In this document: one piece after another, positions 47,307-57,297 of the stretch
How the letters are laid out: every line of letters begins with the position of its first letter
How positions within the stretch are numbered: the stretch's first letter is position 1
NCBI RefSeq assembly: GCF_039621855.1
Contig: NZ_CP155071.1
Coordinates: forward strand, 1,922,001 to 1,986,000
Source: Erwinia sp. HDF1-3R
GTDB lineage: Bacteria > Pseudomonadota > Gammaproteobacteria > Enterobacterales > Enterobacteriaceae
DNA length: 64,000 bases
Direction: 5' to 3'
The notes under the pieces: generated by a model
What the model was told of the DNA's origin: nothing
Seen by the model: only the letters and a program-made list of their open reading frames with translations
Databases searched by the model: none
Position numbers and translations under genes: made by a program

Positions 47307-47873
47307 TTAACGTTCGGTGAAGGGAATAACCAGCTCGCCGGGTTTCACTTCCAGTCCTTTAGCAAAGCGTTTTGCCAGCGACTCAGCCTTACTGCGATCG
47401 GTACTGAGCACCCAGGCCGGTTTTTGATTGAAATAGTCCTTCAGCGACTGATTCAGATAAGGCGTTAGGGTCTTCAGCACGCCCTGCATTTTTTCAGGTT
47501 CGACCTGTACGTCTACCAGCTCCATATCCTTTAAGAATACCGCGCCCTGATCTTTATCGTAGAACGGCAGCGCCTTCATGGTCAGTTTCATGGTGGCCTG
47601 CTGCGGGCCGAACAGCGAGCTGATATTGACCTTTGCATTGCCGGAGAGCGTCACTTTATTCGGTTCTTCACGACCAATCTGACTGCTGAGATCGGTCAGG
47701 ACAATATGCGCGTCAATCAGCCCGGCAACGCCAATCTGCTTTTCATAATTATTGTGTTTCTGCAGGGCCTGATTCACTTCCTGCTCACTAATCGTGTACT
47801 GCGTAAGCTGATTACAACCAGCCAGCAGACCGGTCAAAAAAAAGGCGCAAAGCGCCAGAGTCACCTTTTTCAT
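47307..47873 (-). CDS. yceB: YceB lipoprotein (DUF1439)
   Basis: 188-residue lipoprotein with lipobox LAGC at about residue 19 and the YceB core YTISEQEVNQ.LQKHNN, SSQIGREEPNKVTL and GLEVKPGELVIPF. ATG 47873 has GGAGGAT upstream and gives a proper signal; the longer frame from 47936 is rejected. Function is not known; the fold is of a lipid-binding tubular type in this family. Confidence 0.91.
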   Translation of the reverse strand: MKKVTLALCAFFLTGLLAGCNQLTQYTISEQEVNQALQKHNNYEKQIGVAGLIDAHIVLTDLSSQIGREEPNKVTLSGNAKVNISSLFGPQQATMKLTMKALPFYDKDQGAVFLKDMELVDVQVEPEKMQGVLKTLTPYLNQSLKDYFNQKPAWVLSTDRSKAESLAKRFAKGLEVKPGELVIPFTER

Positions 47874-48023
47874 AGCTATCCTCCTGGGAGCGTGCAGCCA
47901 GTACCTTCTGGCGCAAAACAATAGCTTGCACGACATTCAGTCCGGAGTCACCAGGAGAACCGATAAAGGGAGGGGAAACAGGTAACAAAATGACGCAGGA
48001 CCGCACGGCGCGGCCCCGATCGA

Positions 48024-48671
48024 TCAGGCAGCTATCGAAGATAACAAATTGATTTGGGTCTGTTTGGCCATATTGTCGCGGTAATCTGCCACGCGGCTGG
48101 GGTACTCAATCCCGGCGATAAGGCTGAGCGAACGCAGCACCGGAAACAGGTGAATATCATCCAGAGAGAGTTCACCGTTTACCGCATTCGGCTGGACAAT
48201 GAGCTTATCGAGCTTGCGCAGATCGTCGTTGACGTTTTTGATATAGCCGTCAGCATGCTTTTTGAGTTCATCAAAGCTGCCCTGGCTGGCTTCCTTTTTA
48301 TCATGAAAGTAGCGGCGCGCCTCGGGCGTAGCGAATTCGGCAAAGGAGGCCGCAGCAATACGCGGCAGCAGCAGTTTGTTGAGATAGCCATTCACGCGGC
48401 GCAGCCATTCGCTAATGGCGGGATTGGTGGAGCCGGTCAGGAGAGGTTCACCATTCCGCTTATCCACCCATTCAACGATATCCAGACTTTCGGGCATGCA
48501 GCTGCCATCTTCTTTCATCAGGATCGGTGCCATTTTCTGGCCAATCAGCTTCTCAGGCGTGGCCACATCGTCACTGAGCATCACTATCAGCTCAACAGGG
48601 ATGTTTTTCAGGCCGAAAATCATGCGGGCTTTTACGCAGAACGGACAGTGATCGTAGATGTAAAGTTTCAA
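48024..48671 (-). CDS. grxB: Glutaredoxin 2
   Basis: GST-fold glutaredoxin (215 residues) with active-site CPFC (residues 9-12) in a thioredoxin-like N-terminal domain and an all-helical C-terminal domain. It reduces protein disulfides with glutathione. The start codon is TTG at 48671, supported by GAGGAGGG four bases upstream and by alignment to E. coli MKLYIYDHCP; no ATG is available nearby. Confidence 0.94.
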   Translation of the reverse strand: MKLYIYDHCPFCVKARMIFGLKNIPVELIVMLSDDVATPEKLIGQKMAPILMKEDGSCMPESLDIVEWVDKRNGEPLLTGSTNPAISEWLRRVNGYLNKLLLPRIAAASFAEFATPEARRYFHDKKEASQGSFDELKKHADGYIKNVNDDLRKLDKLIVQPNAVNGELSLDDIHLFPVLRSLSLIAGIEYPSRVADYRDNMAKQTQINLLSSIAA

Positions 48672-48926
48672 GAAACCCTCCTCGAATTATTCTGAGTTTA
48701 CAAAGGGTAAGTATGGAAGAGATTAGCGGGCAGGGCAAACCGACGGCGGTATTTAGCGGCAAATGTAAAAGTTTGAAGGTTTTTAACGGGATCCAGTTAC
48801 CTGTCGCGCTGCGGGCGGCTATAGTGAGGTCAGTCATCTCCCTCCCTGAATGCGGCCCTGAGCGGCTCAGTGGGTGTGAGCGAGGGATGTCGTGATAAAT
48901 GTCATCTGGCCAATTCAGGAGAAATG

Positions 48927-49517
48927 ATGTTTGGCTATCGATCCGCTGCGCCCAAAGTGCGCCTGACTACGGACAGACTGGTTGTTCGCCTGGTCCATGA
49001 GCGCGATGCATGGCGTCTGGCAGACTATTACGCTGAAAACCGCGCTTTTCTTAAACCCTGGGAGCCGGTGCGGGACGAAAGTCACTGTTACCCCTCCGGC
49101 TGGCAGGCCAGGCTCGGTCTGATAACCGAAATGCACCGACAGGCCAGCGCATTCTATTTTGTGGTGATGGATCCGGAAGAAAACGCGGTTCGCGGCGTGG
49201 CGAACTTCAGCAACGTGGTACGGGGATCCTTCCATGCCTGCTACCTGGGCTATTCGCTGGGGCAGCAGTGGCAGGGCCAGGGAATGATGTTTGAAGCGCT
49301 ACAGTCGGCGATTCGCTATATGCAGCGCCAGCAGCGCATCCATCGCATTATGGCAAACTACATGCCGCATAATCATCGCAGCGGCGATTTGCTGGCCCGG
49401 CTGGGTTTTGTAAAAGAGGGTTATGCAAAGGATTACCTGCTGATTGATGGTCGCTGGCAGGATCACGTGCTGACGGCCCTGACCGCCAGCGAATGGACAC
49501 CCGAACGTCGGGGATAA
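48927..49517 (+). CDS. rimJ: Ribosomal protein S5 alanine N-acetyltransferase RimJ
   Basis: GNAT-family acetyltransferase (196 residues) that acetylates the N-terminus of S5 and assists 30S maturation. ATG 48927, behind AGGAG, aligns with E. coli MFGYRS; the upstream frame to 48870 is not needed. [29 protein letters not shown] and the acetyl-CoA loop [13 protein letters not shown] are clear. In E. coli mdtH and yceH flank rimJ; both are absent here. Confidence 0.95.
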   Translation: MFGYRSAAPKVRLTTDRLVVRLVHERDAWRLADYYAENRAFLKPWEPVRDESHCYPSGWQARLGLITEMHRQASAFYFVVMDPEENAVRGVANFSNVVRGSFHACYLGYSLGQQWQGQGMMFEALQSAIRYMQRQQRIHRIMANYMPHNHRSGDLLARLGFVKEGYAKDYLLIDGRWQDHVLTALTASEWTPERRG

Positions 49518-49551
49518 CACCTCCGGACGAACATAAGCGAGACGCGACGTA

Positions 49552-50478
49552 ATGAGTCAACTTCGTATAGGCATTGTCGGATTGGGTAATATTGCGCAGA
49601 AAGCCTGGCTACCGGTGGTGACGCAGACCACGGGCTGGCATATCGCCGGGGCCTTTTCTCCCAGTCAGCAAAAAGCCAAAATCCTCTGTGACAGCTACCG
49701 TATACCGCTTTTCTCGCAGCTGGATGCGCTGGCCGCCAGCTGTGATGCCGCGTTCGTTCACACCTCAACCGAGACGCATTTCGCTATCGTTAAACAGCTG
49801 CTGCTGGCGGGCGTGGATGTCTGCGTGGATAAACCGCTGGCAGCAACGTTACATGAAGCGGAACAGCTGGTGGAGCTGGCCCATCGCCGGGGGCGCAGGC
49901 TGATGGTGGCGTTTAATCGCCGGTTTGCGCCACGTTACCTACAGCTAAAAGCGCAGCTCAGCCAGCCGCCGGTGTCACTGAGAATGGATAAGCACCGCAG
50001 CAATAGCGTCGGCCCGCGCGATCTGTTCTTTACCCTGCTGGATGATTATTTGCACGTGGTGGACACCGCGCTATGGCTAAGCGGCGGCGTTGGCAAGCGG
50101 CAGGGCGGATGTTTGCTGACCAGCGATTTGGGCGAAATGCTGTATGCGGAGCATCACTTTACGGTGGGGCAGGCAAGGATAACGACCAGTATGCACCGTC
50201 GGGCAGGAACCGATCGTGAATCCGTCATGGCCATTACGGATGGCAGCGTATGGAACGTCAGCGACATGCGCAATTTTCAGCAGGAGCGCGGTGGCCAGCT
50301 GATAAGTGACCCTGTGCCAAGCTGGCAAACCACGTCGCAACTGCGTGGTTTTACCGGCGCAGCGCACCATTTTATCGACTGCGTGCAGAATCAGACGCAG
50401 CCGCAGACCTCGGGTGATCAGGCACTGATGGCACAGCGTATCGTTGAGAAACTTTGGCGGGAAAACGAGCGCGAATAA
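49552..50478 (+). CDS. mviM: Gfo/Idh/MocA-family oxidoreductase MviM
   Basis: NAD(P)-dependent dehydrogenase-like protein of 308 residues, with Rossmann motif GIVGLGNIAQKAWLP at the N-terminus, the EKP-equivalent VCVDKPLA, and RFAPRYL. Collinear with E. coli MviM (307). Substrate unknown. It lies 34 bp after rimJ, perhaps co-transcribed. In E. coli mviN follows directly; here a protease gene intervenes. Confidence 0.93.
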   Translation: MSQLRIGIVGLGNIAQKAWLPVVTQTTGWHIAGAFSPSQQKAKILCDSYRIPLFSQLDALAASCDAAFVHTSTETHFAIVKQLLLAGVDVCVDKPLAATLHEAEQLVELAHRRGRRLMVAFNRRFAPRYLQLKAQLSQPPVSLRMDKHRSNSVGPRDLFFTLLDDYLHVVDTALWLSGGVGKRQGGCLLTSDLGEMLYAEHHFTVGQARITTSMHRRAGTDRESVMAITDGSVWNVSDMRNFQQERGGQLISDPVPSWQTTSQLRGFTGAAHHFIDCVQNQTQPQTSGDQALMAQRIVEKLWRENERE

Positions 50479-50780
50479 TCCGTTCTCTTTACGTAAGCCG
50501 GGTAACAGGTATTATTTTAATACCCTACAAGTACGCGCATCAGTAAGAGCGTGAGGGGCAAGTCATTTATCTTCCTGCGGCGATTGTGAGGTCTAAAGAT
50601 TAAAAATGATGCTCGGGTTATTTTCCTTTAGTTATATTATTAATAAGTCTTAAGGTGGAATGAATGACTGAGTAATTCTCGTTGATAAGTTTAATTATGC
50701 GCTTTCTCATTGCATGGTTCATTCCAGTTAAATACTGCAATATAAAGTGGCTTCCCACTTTAAGTAAAGGGAAATATATT
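50479..50780. other. AT-rich spacer before the protease gene
   Basis: About 300 bp, markedly A+T-rich toward the protease start. No ORF, RNA or mobile-element end recognised. It marks the left edge of the inserted gene. Confidence 0.4.
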
Positions 50781-52775
50781 ATGAACTGCGTACGTTCAAT
50801 GCGTTACCTTCCCCTTATTTTAGCCGTTTTTTTTCCGGGTCAGGGACAATCTGCTTCTGGGGATTCCTCTACGGTTAACCGCGAAGATCCCTATACAATT
50901 AAAAAAATTAACGTCGATGTTTTGACGGCACCCTTATCAGGAAATAGCCGTAGCTGGCGAATTGAGGTTCCCGAGGCAAAAGAGTTAGCTGCAACTCTGG
51001 ATAATGTCGTACTACCCACGGGTTCATGGCTTGAGGTGAGTGATGCCGCGGGAAAACAACAATCAATTTATAATGACAAAGCATTCTATGATGGCAGTAA
51101 ACCTCAGATTATTACCTCGCCAATAGACGGCGGCGTCATGATTATAAAACTTTTCACCACCGGTAATAGGTCCTCCAGCGGACATCTGGTGATTAACCAA
51201 TATCGCTATATCAAGGGAAGCACTCGGGCAGTAATTGGTGATAATCAGATGAAACAGGCGGCCTGTTACCAGGACATTAACCCCCTGTTTTATTCCAAAA
51301 GCCATGCCGTAGTAAAAGCCAATAATGGATCCGGATGGAATGTCGCGGGCGGGCCTTATGTGATAACCAATCATCATGTCGCAGGGGATGCCGGGAGCAA
51401 AAGCCATTCATTAACCTATAACTACGAGTCTCCAGGCTGTAGCCGTACGGATGCTACAAATACCCTGCAGATCCGAACGGAACGCGTCGTTATCGCAGGT
51501 TCCGGCGACACCGATGACTGGGCGGTTTATAAAGTCGATCCACTGGCGTATGAAGAGGCGGGGATTAAACAAATTTTTGGTACGCTGGCGATTAATGCTG
51601 ATACACCTAAGAATGAGCTGATAAAAAATTTACCGCTCTATATTGCTCAGCATCCCTGGGGGGATTATAAACGTATTTCCTCCCTTGATGATGATGGTGG
51701 CGCCTGCAAGACAATTTCGGGTAACGCCAGTGAAACACTGGCCTATACCTGTGATACTGCTGGCGGATCATCAGGTTCTCCCGTGCTCCTTCAGTCCGAT
51801 AGCCGCGTGGTTGCGCTGCATTACGCGGGCACCAGCTCTAAAAATATTGGCGTAATCGGTCCATATCTTTATAACAAGGTAAAGACGCTGTTACCTGATG
51901 CTAATCAGGCCAGTGCGGCTACCCTGGGTGAAGGGAAAGTATTAGTTAAAAATCTGGATTTTTATCCCGATATGCCGGTTCCGCCGCAGGACATCGAGGC
52001 AACGGGGGCAATAAGCCTTTTATCACTGTATGAAGGGCGCTTAACGGATGATGAGACCAGTACGCTTTTTAAAGCTAAGGTGCGTGTGGCCGGGGGCGGA
52101 ATCGTCGATGCTAATATCCGTTTCAGCATCACAACGCCCTGTGGAGAAAAAAATTTCAGTGATGCAAATCAGTGTAGCCAGGCCGGAAAGCGCTATCTGA
52201 ATAGCTGGCTGCTGCGTACTGACAATCCCGGAGTGGGGAGTTTCACCGGATGGGTGGCAATACGCATTAATGACGATAAGGATCAGCGTTTACATAATCT
52301 TATTCTGCCTGTGTCCTATTCCAGCTACGATCCGTTTAGTTCACCCATTGCAGAAGACAGTAAGGTAACAGAGTATACTCTGACAGAAAAAAGCACGCTA
52401 ACGACCAGTCAGGTAACCTATAAATCTAATCTTGGCTTTGTTGCAGTTTATGCCGGGCAGGGTCCTCTGGAAACGGTGACTGGTGGGACAGGCTACACAA
52501 CATTGAAGGTTCAGGTTAAGAACGCAGCCGGCCAGGTTTATATTATGACGCTGCGCGGTAACCGAAAGACGACCTGCTCTCCGGCTTTACGGCCCATCAA
52601 CTCCATAACAGGCTGCGGTAATGTTAAACCGGCCGCTCTGGTACTTAGCTATAATAAAGAAGATAACATGACGTTACCCGTGGATACCTACAGTGGGATC
52701 CTGCCGATTATGGCTAAGCGCGACAGTTATGATATTGCCCCGATACTGATTCACATTGAAGTGGCTAAAAAGTAA
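50781..52775 (+). CDS. Secreted trypsin-like serine protease (lysyl-endopeptidase-like)
   Basis: 664-residue exported protein. ATG 50781 with AAAGGGAAA upstream gives a typical signal peptide (about residues 1-25); the longer frame from 50682 is rejected. The chymotrypsin-fold triad is visible: His199 (TNHHV), Asp246 (DTDDWAVYKV) and Ser331 (GGSSGSPV). QHPWGDYKRIS before the Ser is a hallmark of lysyl-endopeptidase-like proteases. About 150 residues precede the protease domain and about 280 follow, probably beta-rich, with paired Cys. A+T-richer than its neighbours and absent from this position in E. coli, so probably acquired. Likely an exoenzyme acting on host or competitor proteins. Confidence 0.85.
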   Translation: MNCVRSMRYLPLILAVFFPGQGQSASGDSSTVNREDPYTIKKINVDVLTAPLSGNSRSWRIEVPEAKELAATLDNVVLPTGSWLEVSDAAGKQQSIYNDKAFYDGSKPQIITSPIDGGVMIIKLFTTGNRSSSGHLVINQYRYIKGSTRAVIGDNQMKQAACYQDINPLFYSKSHAVVKANNGSGWNVAGGPYVITNHHVAGDAGSKSHSLTYNYESPGCSRTDATNTLQIRTERVVIAGSGDTDDWAVYKVDPLAYEEAGIKQIFGTLAINADTPKNELIKNLPLYIAQHPWGDYKRISSLDDDGGACKTISGNASETLAYTCDTAGGSSGSPVLLQSDSRVVALHYAGTSSKNIGVIGPYLYNKVKTLLPDANQASAATLGEGKVLVKNLDFYPDMPVPPQDIEATGAISLLSLYEGRLTDDETSTLFKAKVRVAGGGIVDANIRFSITTPCGEKNFSDANQCSQAGKRYLNSWLLRTDNPGVGSFTGWVAIRINDDKDQRLHNLILPVSYSSYDPFSSPIAEDSKVTEYTLTEKSTLTTSQVTYKSNLGFVAVYAGQGPLETVTGGTGYTTLKVQVKNAAGQVYIMTLRGNRKTTCSPALRPINSITGCGNVKPAALVLSYNKEDNMTLPVDTYSGILPIMAKRDSYDIAPILIHIEVAKK

Positions 52776-52825
52776 TCGCAGGTTATAAAGTAAAACGAGG
52801 CAGGCAGGAAGCCAGCCCCGATGCG

Positions 52826-52854
52826 AAAAGCCAGTGATAAGATCGCTGGCTTTT
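52826..52854 (+). terminator. Terminator of the protease gene
   Basis: AAAAGCCAG / CTGGCTTTT nine-bp stem ending in T residues, 51 bp after the protease stop. Confidence 0.85.
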
Positions 52855-53197
52855 ATGATGTTATCTGTGCAAACCGGCATATCGGACTTAAGCACGCTCC
52901 CGATAAATCACGCGTGTAAGAGGGGAAGAGTGACTCACCAAAATCAGACAATGCCGCAAAGGGTGATGTCATACGGCGAAGACACCGTACAGAACCGGGT
53001 GTTTCGGCTTGCAGGGGAACGCAGATCAGGCGCAGCGAGCAGCACAGCTCTGACCCAATAACAAACGCAATAATCCGCTGTAACAAACGAATGTGGTTAT
53101 TTCCTTCAGCATCAGTAGACTATGCCGACCCGAGCGCGAAAGACCTGTGCTCAGTCGTGTCTTACGTCGTCATTTATCACCAAGAACCAGGAAGACC
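52855..53197. other. murJ upstream region
   Basis: About 340 bp between the protease terminator and murJ with no supportable gene. It should carry the murJ promoter; boxes not assigned. Confidence 0.35.
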
Positions 53198-54736
53198 ATG
53201 AACCTGTTGAAATCGCTAGCGGCGGTCAGCTCGATGACCCTGTTTTCGCGCGTGCTGGGATTTGCCCGCGATGCCATTGTGGCAAGAATATTTGGTGCCG
53301 GGATGGCAACGGATGCATTTTTTGTGGCGTTTAAACTGCCCAACCTGCTGCGGCGTATCTTTGCTGAGGGCGCGTTTTCTCAGGCGTTTGTGCCGATCCT
53401 GGCGGAATACAAAAGTCAGAAGGGGGAAGAGGCGACCAGAATCTTTGTTGCCTATGTCTCCGGCCTGCTCACGCTGGCGCTGGCGCTGGTCACGGTGCTG
53501 GGCATGCTGGCCGCACCCTGGGTTATTCTGATTACCGCGCCGGGATTTGCCGATACGGCAGATAAATTTGCTCTGACCTCGTCCCTGCTGCGCATCACCT
53601 TTCCCTATATCCTGCTGATTTCCCTGGCCTCGCTGGCGGGTGCGATCCTGAATACCTGGAACCGCTTTTCGGTACCTGCGTTCGTTCCGACGCTATTAAA
53701 CGTCAGTATGATCGGTTTTGCCCTGTTTGCCGCACCGCATTTCCATCCCCCCGTACTGGCACTGGCGTGGGCCGTGGTCGCGGGCGGCGTGCTACAGCTG
53801 GGTTATCAGCTGCCGCACCTTCGGAAAATTGGCATGCTGGTGCTGCCGCGACTCAATCTTAAGGACGCGGGCGTCTGGCGGGTGATGCGCCAGATGGGGC
53901 CAGCGATACTTGGCGTATCGGTCAGCCAGATATCACTGATTATTAACACCATTTTCGCCTCGTTTCTGGTCTCCGGTTCAGTCTCCTGGATGTACTACGC
54001 CGATCGCCTGATGGAGTTCCCCTCCGGCGTTCTGGGCGTGGCATTGGGGACTATTCTGCTGCCCTCCCTGGCGAAAAGCTTTTCCAGCGGCAATCATGAC
54101 GAATATTCCCGCCTGATGGACTGGGGGTTAAGGCTCTGCTTCCTGCTGGCGTTGCCCAGCGCGGTTGCGCTGGGGATCCTGGCAAAACCGCTCACCGTGG
54201 CACTGTTTCAGTACGGCAAGTTCACCGCCTTTGATGCCTCGATGACTCAGCGGGCGCTGGTGGCGTACTCCGTTGGCCTGATGGGACTCATCGTGGTGAA
54301 GGTATTGGCTCCCGGTTTCTACTCACGTCAGAACATCAAGACGCCGGTTAAAATTGCCGTTGTCACCCTGATAGTGACCCAGCTGATGAATCTGGCTTTT
54401 ATCGGTCCGCTGAAGCATGCCGGACTGTCGCTGTCGATTGGGCTGGCGGCCTGTCTGAATGCCTCGCTGCTCTACTGGCAGCTGCGTAAGCAAAAAATCT
54501 TTCAGCCCCAGCCGGGCTGGACAAGCTTCCTGGTACGCCTGCTGCTGGCGGTAGTCGCGATGGCCGCTGCGCTGGTCGGTATGATGATGATTATGCCTGA
54601 CTGGGCGAGCGGCAATATGCTCTGGCGGCTGGTGCGACTGGCGGGTGTCTGTGCGGTGGGCGGCGGCGTCTACTTCATCGTTCTGGCGCTGCTGGGCTTC
54701 CGCGTGAGCGATTACGCGCGGCGCACGGCATCATAA
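53198..54736 (+). CDS. murJ: Lipid II flippase MurJ
   Basis: MOP-superfamily membrane protein (512 residues, about 14 helices) that flips lipid II across the inner membrane; essential for peptidoglycan synthesis. ATG 53198 behind AGGAAG aligns exactly with E. coli [14 protein letters not shown]; the frame upstream to 53093 is not used. Functional Arg residues fall in [18 protein letters not shown] and [17 protein letters not shown]. Convergent with the flgN end of the flagellar cluster, as in E. coli. Confidence 0.96.
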   Translation: MNLLKSLAAVSSMTLFSRVLGFARDAIVARIFGAGMATDAFFVAFKLPNLLRRIFAEGAFSQAFVPILAEYKSQKGEEATRIFVAYVSGLLTLALALVTVLGMLAAPWVILITAPGFADTADKFALTSSLLRITFPYILLISLASLAGAILNTWNRFSVPAFVPTLLNVSMIGFALFAAPHFHPPVLALAWAVVAGGVLQLGYQLPHLRKIGMLVLPRLNLKDAGVWRVMRQMGPAILGVSVSQISLIINTIFASFLVSGSVSWMYYADRLMEFPSGVLGVALGTILLPSLAKSFSSGNHDEYSRLMDWGLRLCFLLALPSAVALGILAKPLTVALFQYGKFTAFDASMTQRALVAYSVGLMGLIVVKVLAPGFYSRQNIKTPVKIAVVTLIVTQLMNLAFIGPLKHAGLSLSIGLAACLNASLLYWQLRKQKIFQPQPGWTSFLVRLLLAVVAMAAALVGMMMIMPDWASGNMLWRLVRLAGVCAVGGGVYFIVLALLGFRVSDYARRTAS

Positions 54737-54770
54737 AAAGACCCCGGCGCAACGTTTGCTGCGCCGGGGT
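54735..54770 (-). terminator. Terminator of flgAMN / murJ hairpin
   Basis: ACCCCGGCGCA / TGCGCCGGGGT eleven-bp stem with an eight-base loop. On the minus strand it is followed by CTTTTT, so it best serves the flgMN transcript; it may also end murJ mRNA. Confidence 0.85.
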
Positions 54771-54806
54771 CGGAAGCGTTTCGGAAAGGCAGGGCGGAAA
54801 CGTTAA

Positions 54807-55238
54807 TCAGACTTTACGACTGATAAAACCGCTCGAGGTTGCCTGACCGTCCGGGCCATAGAATTTTTGCGTCTGGTGGGGCTTAAGCACCTCCAGCGCC
54901 TGCTCGGTAAAGCCAATCTGATGATTAAGCAGCAGTCCGTTGTGCAGGTTGGTATCCCGCAGCTTAACGGTCTGCTCCTGAATAGCGGCCCAGCGCTTCG
55001 CCATCTCCGGCTGAAGGCTGTAGGGCGCATGTAGCCCGGCCTCTTTTTCCGCATCGCGCCGCAGCTGCTCAATAAAATTGAGCGTGGCCAGCAGGGAGCT
55101 TTTATCTTCGGTAATACGCTGGAGCAAGCTGCTGTTGACCTGTCCGCCAGAGAGCTGTTGCTGCTCTGCCATCATGACGTCGGCCAGGTTCGATAGCACT
55201 TCAAGCATTTTATCAAGCGCGTTCAGCAGCTTATCCAT
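54807..55238 (-). CDS. flgN: Flagellar export chaperone FlgN
   Basis: 143-residue helical chaperone for the hook-filament junction proteins FlgK and FlgL, delivering them to the type III export gate. The N-terminal coiled-coil (LLNALDKMLEVLSNLADVMMAEQQ) and position directly after flgM (4 bp) support the call, though FlgN sequences vary widely. Confidence 0.9.
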   Translation of the reverse strand: MDKLLNALDKMLEVLSNLADVMMAEQQQLSGGQVNSSLLQRITEDKSSLLATLNFIEQLRRDAEKEAGLHAPYSLQPEMAKRWAAIQEQTVKLRDTNLHNGLLLNHQIGFTEQALEVLKPHQTQKFYGPDGQATSSGFISRKV

Positions 55239-55242
55239 CCGG

Positions 55243-55539
55243 TTAGTTACCTTCTATCGAATCTTTTGCCTGTTGAATCAGGGCATCAGCGATTTTACCG
55301 CTGTCCATTTTCAGGTCGCCATTGCGAATGGCGGTTTTTAACTCTTCCACGCGCGCGGTGTTAATATCCTGCGAGCTGGATTTGGTCAGCTGTGACTGCG
55401 CGCCGCTCAGTACAACCTGGGTAGCGGACGGGGTAGTTTTCGTCTCGACCTGACGTGCCTTCGGTGCTGCCGTTTCGTTAGTATCACGCGTCTGAACGGT
55501 AGCCGCTGGGTTCAAAGGTTGAGTTCTGTCGATGCTCAT
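55243..55539 (-). CDS. flgM: Anti-sigma-28 factor FlgM
   Basis: 98-residue, largely disordered inhibitor of FliA, exported when the hook is complete. MSIDRTQPLNP at the N-terminus and the C-terminal FliA-binding part (RVEELKTAIRNGDLKMDSGKIADALI) are typical. A sigma-28 promoter lies 70 bp upstream, so the gene is under class III as well as class II (from flgA) control. Confidence 0.95.
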   Translation of the reverse strand: MSIDRTQPLNPAATVQTRDTNETAAPKARQVETKTTPSATQVVLSGAQSQLTKSSSQDINTARVEELKTAIRNGDLKMDSGKIADALIQQAKDSIEGN

Positions 55540-55608
55540 GTCTGGCTCCTGTATGCTCAGGCCTGAAAGCGGCCAGATAAGATAAGTGTACTATGTCTGT
55601 TAATTACA

Positions 55609-55635
55609 CTATCGGCAGAACTGAAGCCATCTTTA
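55609..55635 (-). promoter_or_regulatory. Sigma-28 (FliA) promoter of flgMN
   Basis: On the minus strand: TAAAGATG, 11 bp, GCCGATAG. The consensus is TAAAGTTT-N11-GCCGATAA. It sits between flgA and flgM. Confidence 0.88.
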
Positions 55636-55640
55636 GCCCT

Positions 55641-56309
55641 TTATAGCGTTATCAGAATATTCCCATCCGCGCCAACTTTACCATTCACAATCTGCCCTGA
55701 ACTCATTCTCACGCGTACCAGCTGGGCGGCGGTGGCATTATTCATGGCCTGCCCCTCGCTGGAGACGTTAAAGCCCTCGCCGCTGGCGGTTACGGTCACG
55801 TTCTGACCCGCCTTAACCCGCCAGGGCTGTCTGACCATCATCAGCGTAACCGGCTGTCCTGGCAAAAAGTCGCGCAGGGTGACCGCATCGGCAATCTCAT
55901 CCGCTGACATCACCGCACGGGCGGGCAGGGTATCCAGCCGTCCGTGTTCAATTTTAACATCGGCGGGCGTGAGGGCGGTACCGCGAGCCACCTGCCGGGC
56001 GGCGACAATATAATCGCCGGTCACCTGAACCTGGACCTGAATATAGCGACGGTTCTGCCCGCAGTTTGCGGCGACGCTCATGCTACCCCACATCCGGCTG
56101 TTACCGGGAAGTGAGAACTGCGGGGCAGTGCAGTCTGGCCACTGAGCCTGCGGCGTTTTTACTACCACGCTAAGGGTATCGGCACTCTGGCCGTTTTCCC
56201 CATAGCGGGATTTGAAAAATTGATTTAACTGACCGGTCAGGTCTTCGGCGCTGGCCGACAGCGTGAGCAGTCCGGTCAGGCACATTACAAGCAGGCTTAA
56301 GGCGCGCAT
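55641..56309 (-). CDS. flgA: P-ring assembly chaperone FlgA
   Basis: Periplasmic chaperone for FlgI P-ring formation, 222 residues with a signal peptide ending near SASA. ATG 56309 (GGGAAG upstream) is chosen over 56381 because it gives the normal signal and length (E. coli 219). The C-terminal SAF domain is visible (VARGTALTPADVKIEHGRLDTLP...LPGQPV, GQNVTVTASG). Divergent from flgB, with shared FlhDC-type control expected but the site not resolved. Confidence 0.94.
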   Translation of the reverse strand: MRALSLLVMCLTGLLTLSASAEDLTGQLNQFFKSRYGENGQSADTLSVVVKTPQAQWPDCTAPQFSLPGNSRMWGSMSVAANCGQNRRYIQVQVQVTGDYIVAARQVARGTALTPADVKIEHGRLDTLPARAVMSADEIADAVTLRDFLPGQPVTLMMVRQPWRVKAGQNVTVTASGEGFNVSSEGQAMNNATAAQLVRVRMSSGQIVNGKVGADGNILITL

Positions 56310-56464
56310 TTTTTCTTCCCGCATCTCAACATGAAAGTCATTGTACTGACTGTTGCCCCAGGTCAAGGCGCAAATTAGCAACGCTTTTAGGCGCTATTCT
56401 GACGATAAGTCTTCCCCCCACGCGCTTATGCTGTCAGCTCTAAATTCTCATTTGCGGAGGACGC

Positions 56465-56878
56465 ATGCTCGACAAACTGGACGCGGCACTCAGGTTTAAT
56501 ACCGAAGCGTTAAACCTGCGTGCCCAGCGGCAGGAAATCCTGGCATCTAACATCGCCAATGCTGACACCCCTGGCTATCAGGCTCGCGATATTGATTTCG
56601 CCAGTCAGATGAACAAGGTGATGGAGCAGGGGCGGGCACAAGGATCGGGGCTGTCGCTGGCGGTTACGTCGGCACGCCATATTCCCGCAGAAACGCTGCA
56701 ACCCGCCTCCATGGACCTGATGTACCGCATCCCGGATCAGCCGTCGATGGATGGCAACACGGTTGATATGGACCGCGAACGTACGCAGTTTGCGGACAAC
56801 AGCCTGAAATATCAGACCGATCTGACCGTTATCAGCAGCCAGATCAAAAGCATGATGTCCGTGCTACAGGGGCAATAA
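56465..56878 (+). CDS. flgB: Flagellar basal-body rod protein FlgB
   Basis: 137-residue proximal rod subunit exported through the flagellar apparatus. The N-terminal [19 protein letters not shown] motif is the rod/hook signature and ends in the usual amphipathic C-terminus. GCGGAGGA precedes ATG 56465. First gene of flgBCDEFGHIJ. Confidence 0.96.
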   Translation: MLDKLDAALRFNTEALNLRAQRQEILASNIANADTPGYQARDIDFASQMNKVMEQGRAQGSGLSLAVTSARHIPAETLQPASMDLMYRIPDQPSMDGNTVDMDRERTQFADNSLKYQTDLTVISSQIKSMMSVLQGQ

Positions 56879-56881
56879 TCG

Positions 56882-57286
56882 ATGTCTTTACTCAATATTT
56901 TTGATATTGCGGGATCGGCGATGAACGCACAGTCGCAGCGGCTCAACGTCAGCGCCAGTAACCTGGCTAACGCCGACAGCGTTACCGGGCCTGACGGCCA
57001 GCCGTATGTGGCAAAGCAGGTGGTCTTTCAGACCAATGCTGAGCCCGGCTCACCTACCGGCGGCGTACGTGTTTCCCAGGTGGTTGACGATCCCACACCA
57101 GCAAAGCTGGTCTATGAACCGGGCAATCCCATGGCGGATGCGAAAGGCTACGTAAAAATGCCTAACGTTGACGTAGTCGGGGAAACGGTGAACACCCTTT
57201 CGGCCTCACGCAGCTACCAGGCTAATGTCGAAGTGTTAAACACCGTTAAGCAAATGATGATGAAAACCCTGACGATGGGTCAATAA
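56882..57286 (+). CDS. flgC: Flagellar basal-body rod protein FlgC
   Basis: 134-residue rod protein; [27 protein letters not shown] at the N-terminus and [24 protein letters not shown] at the C-terminus are diagnostic. Starts 3 bp after flgB. Confidence 0.96.
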   Translation: MSLLNIFDIAGSAMNAQSQRLNVSASNLANADSVTGPDGQPYVAKQVVFQTNAEPGSPTGGVRVSQVVDDPTPAKLVYEPGNPMADAKGYVKMPNVDVVGETVNTLSASRSYQANVEVLNTVKQMMMKTLTMGQ

Positions 57287-57297
57287 GGAGCTCGCTA

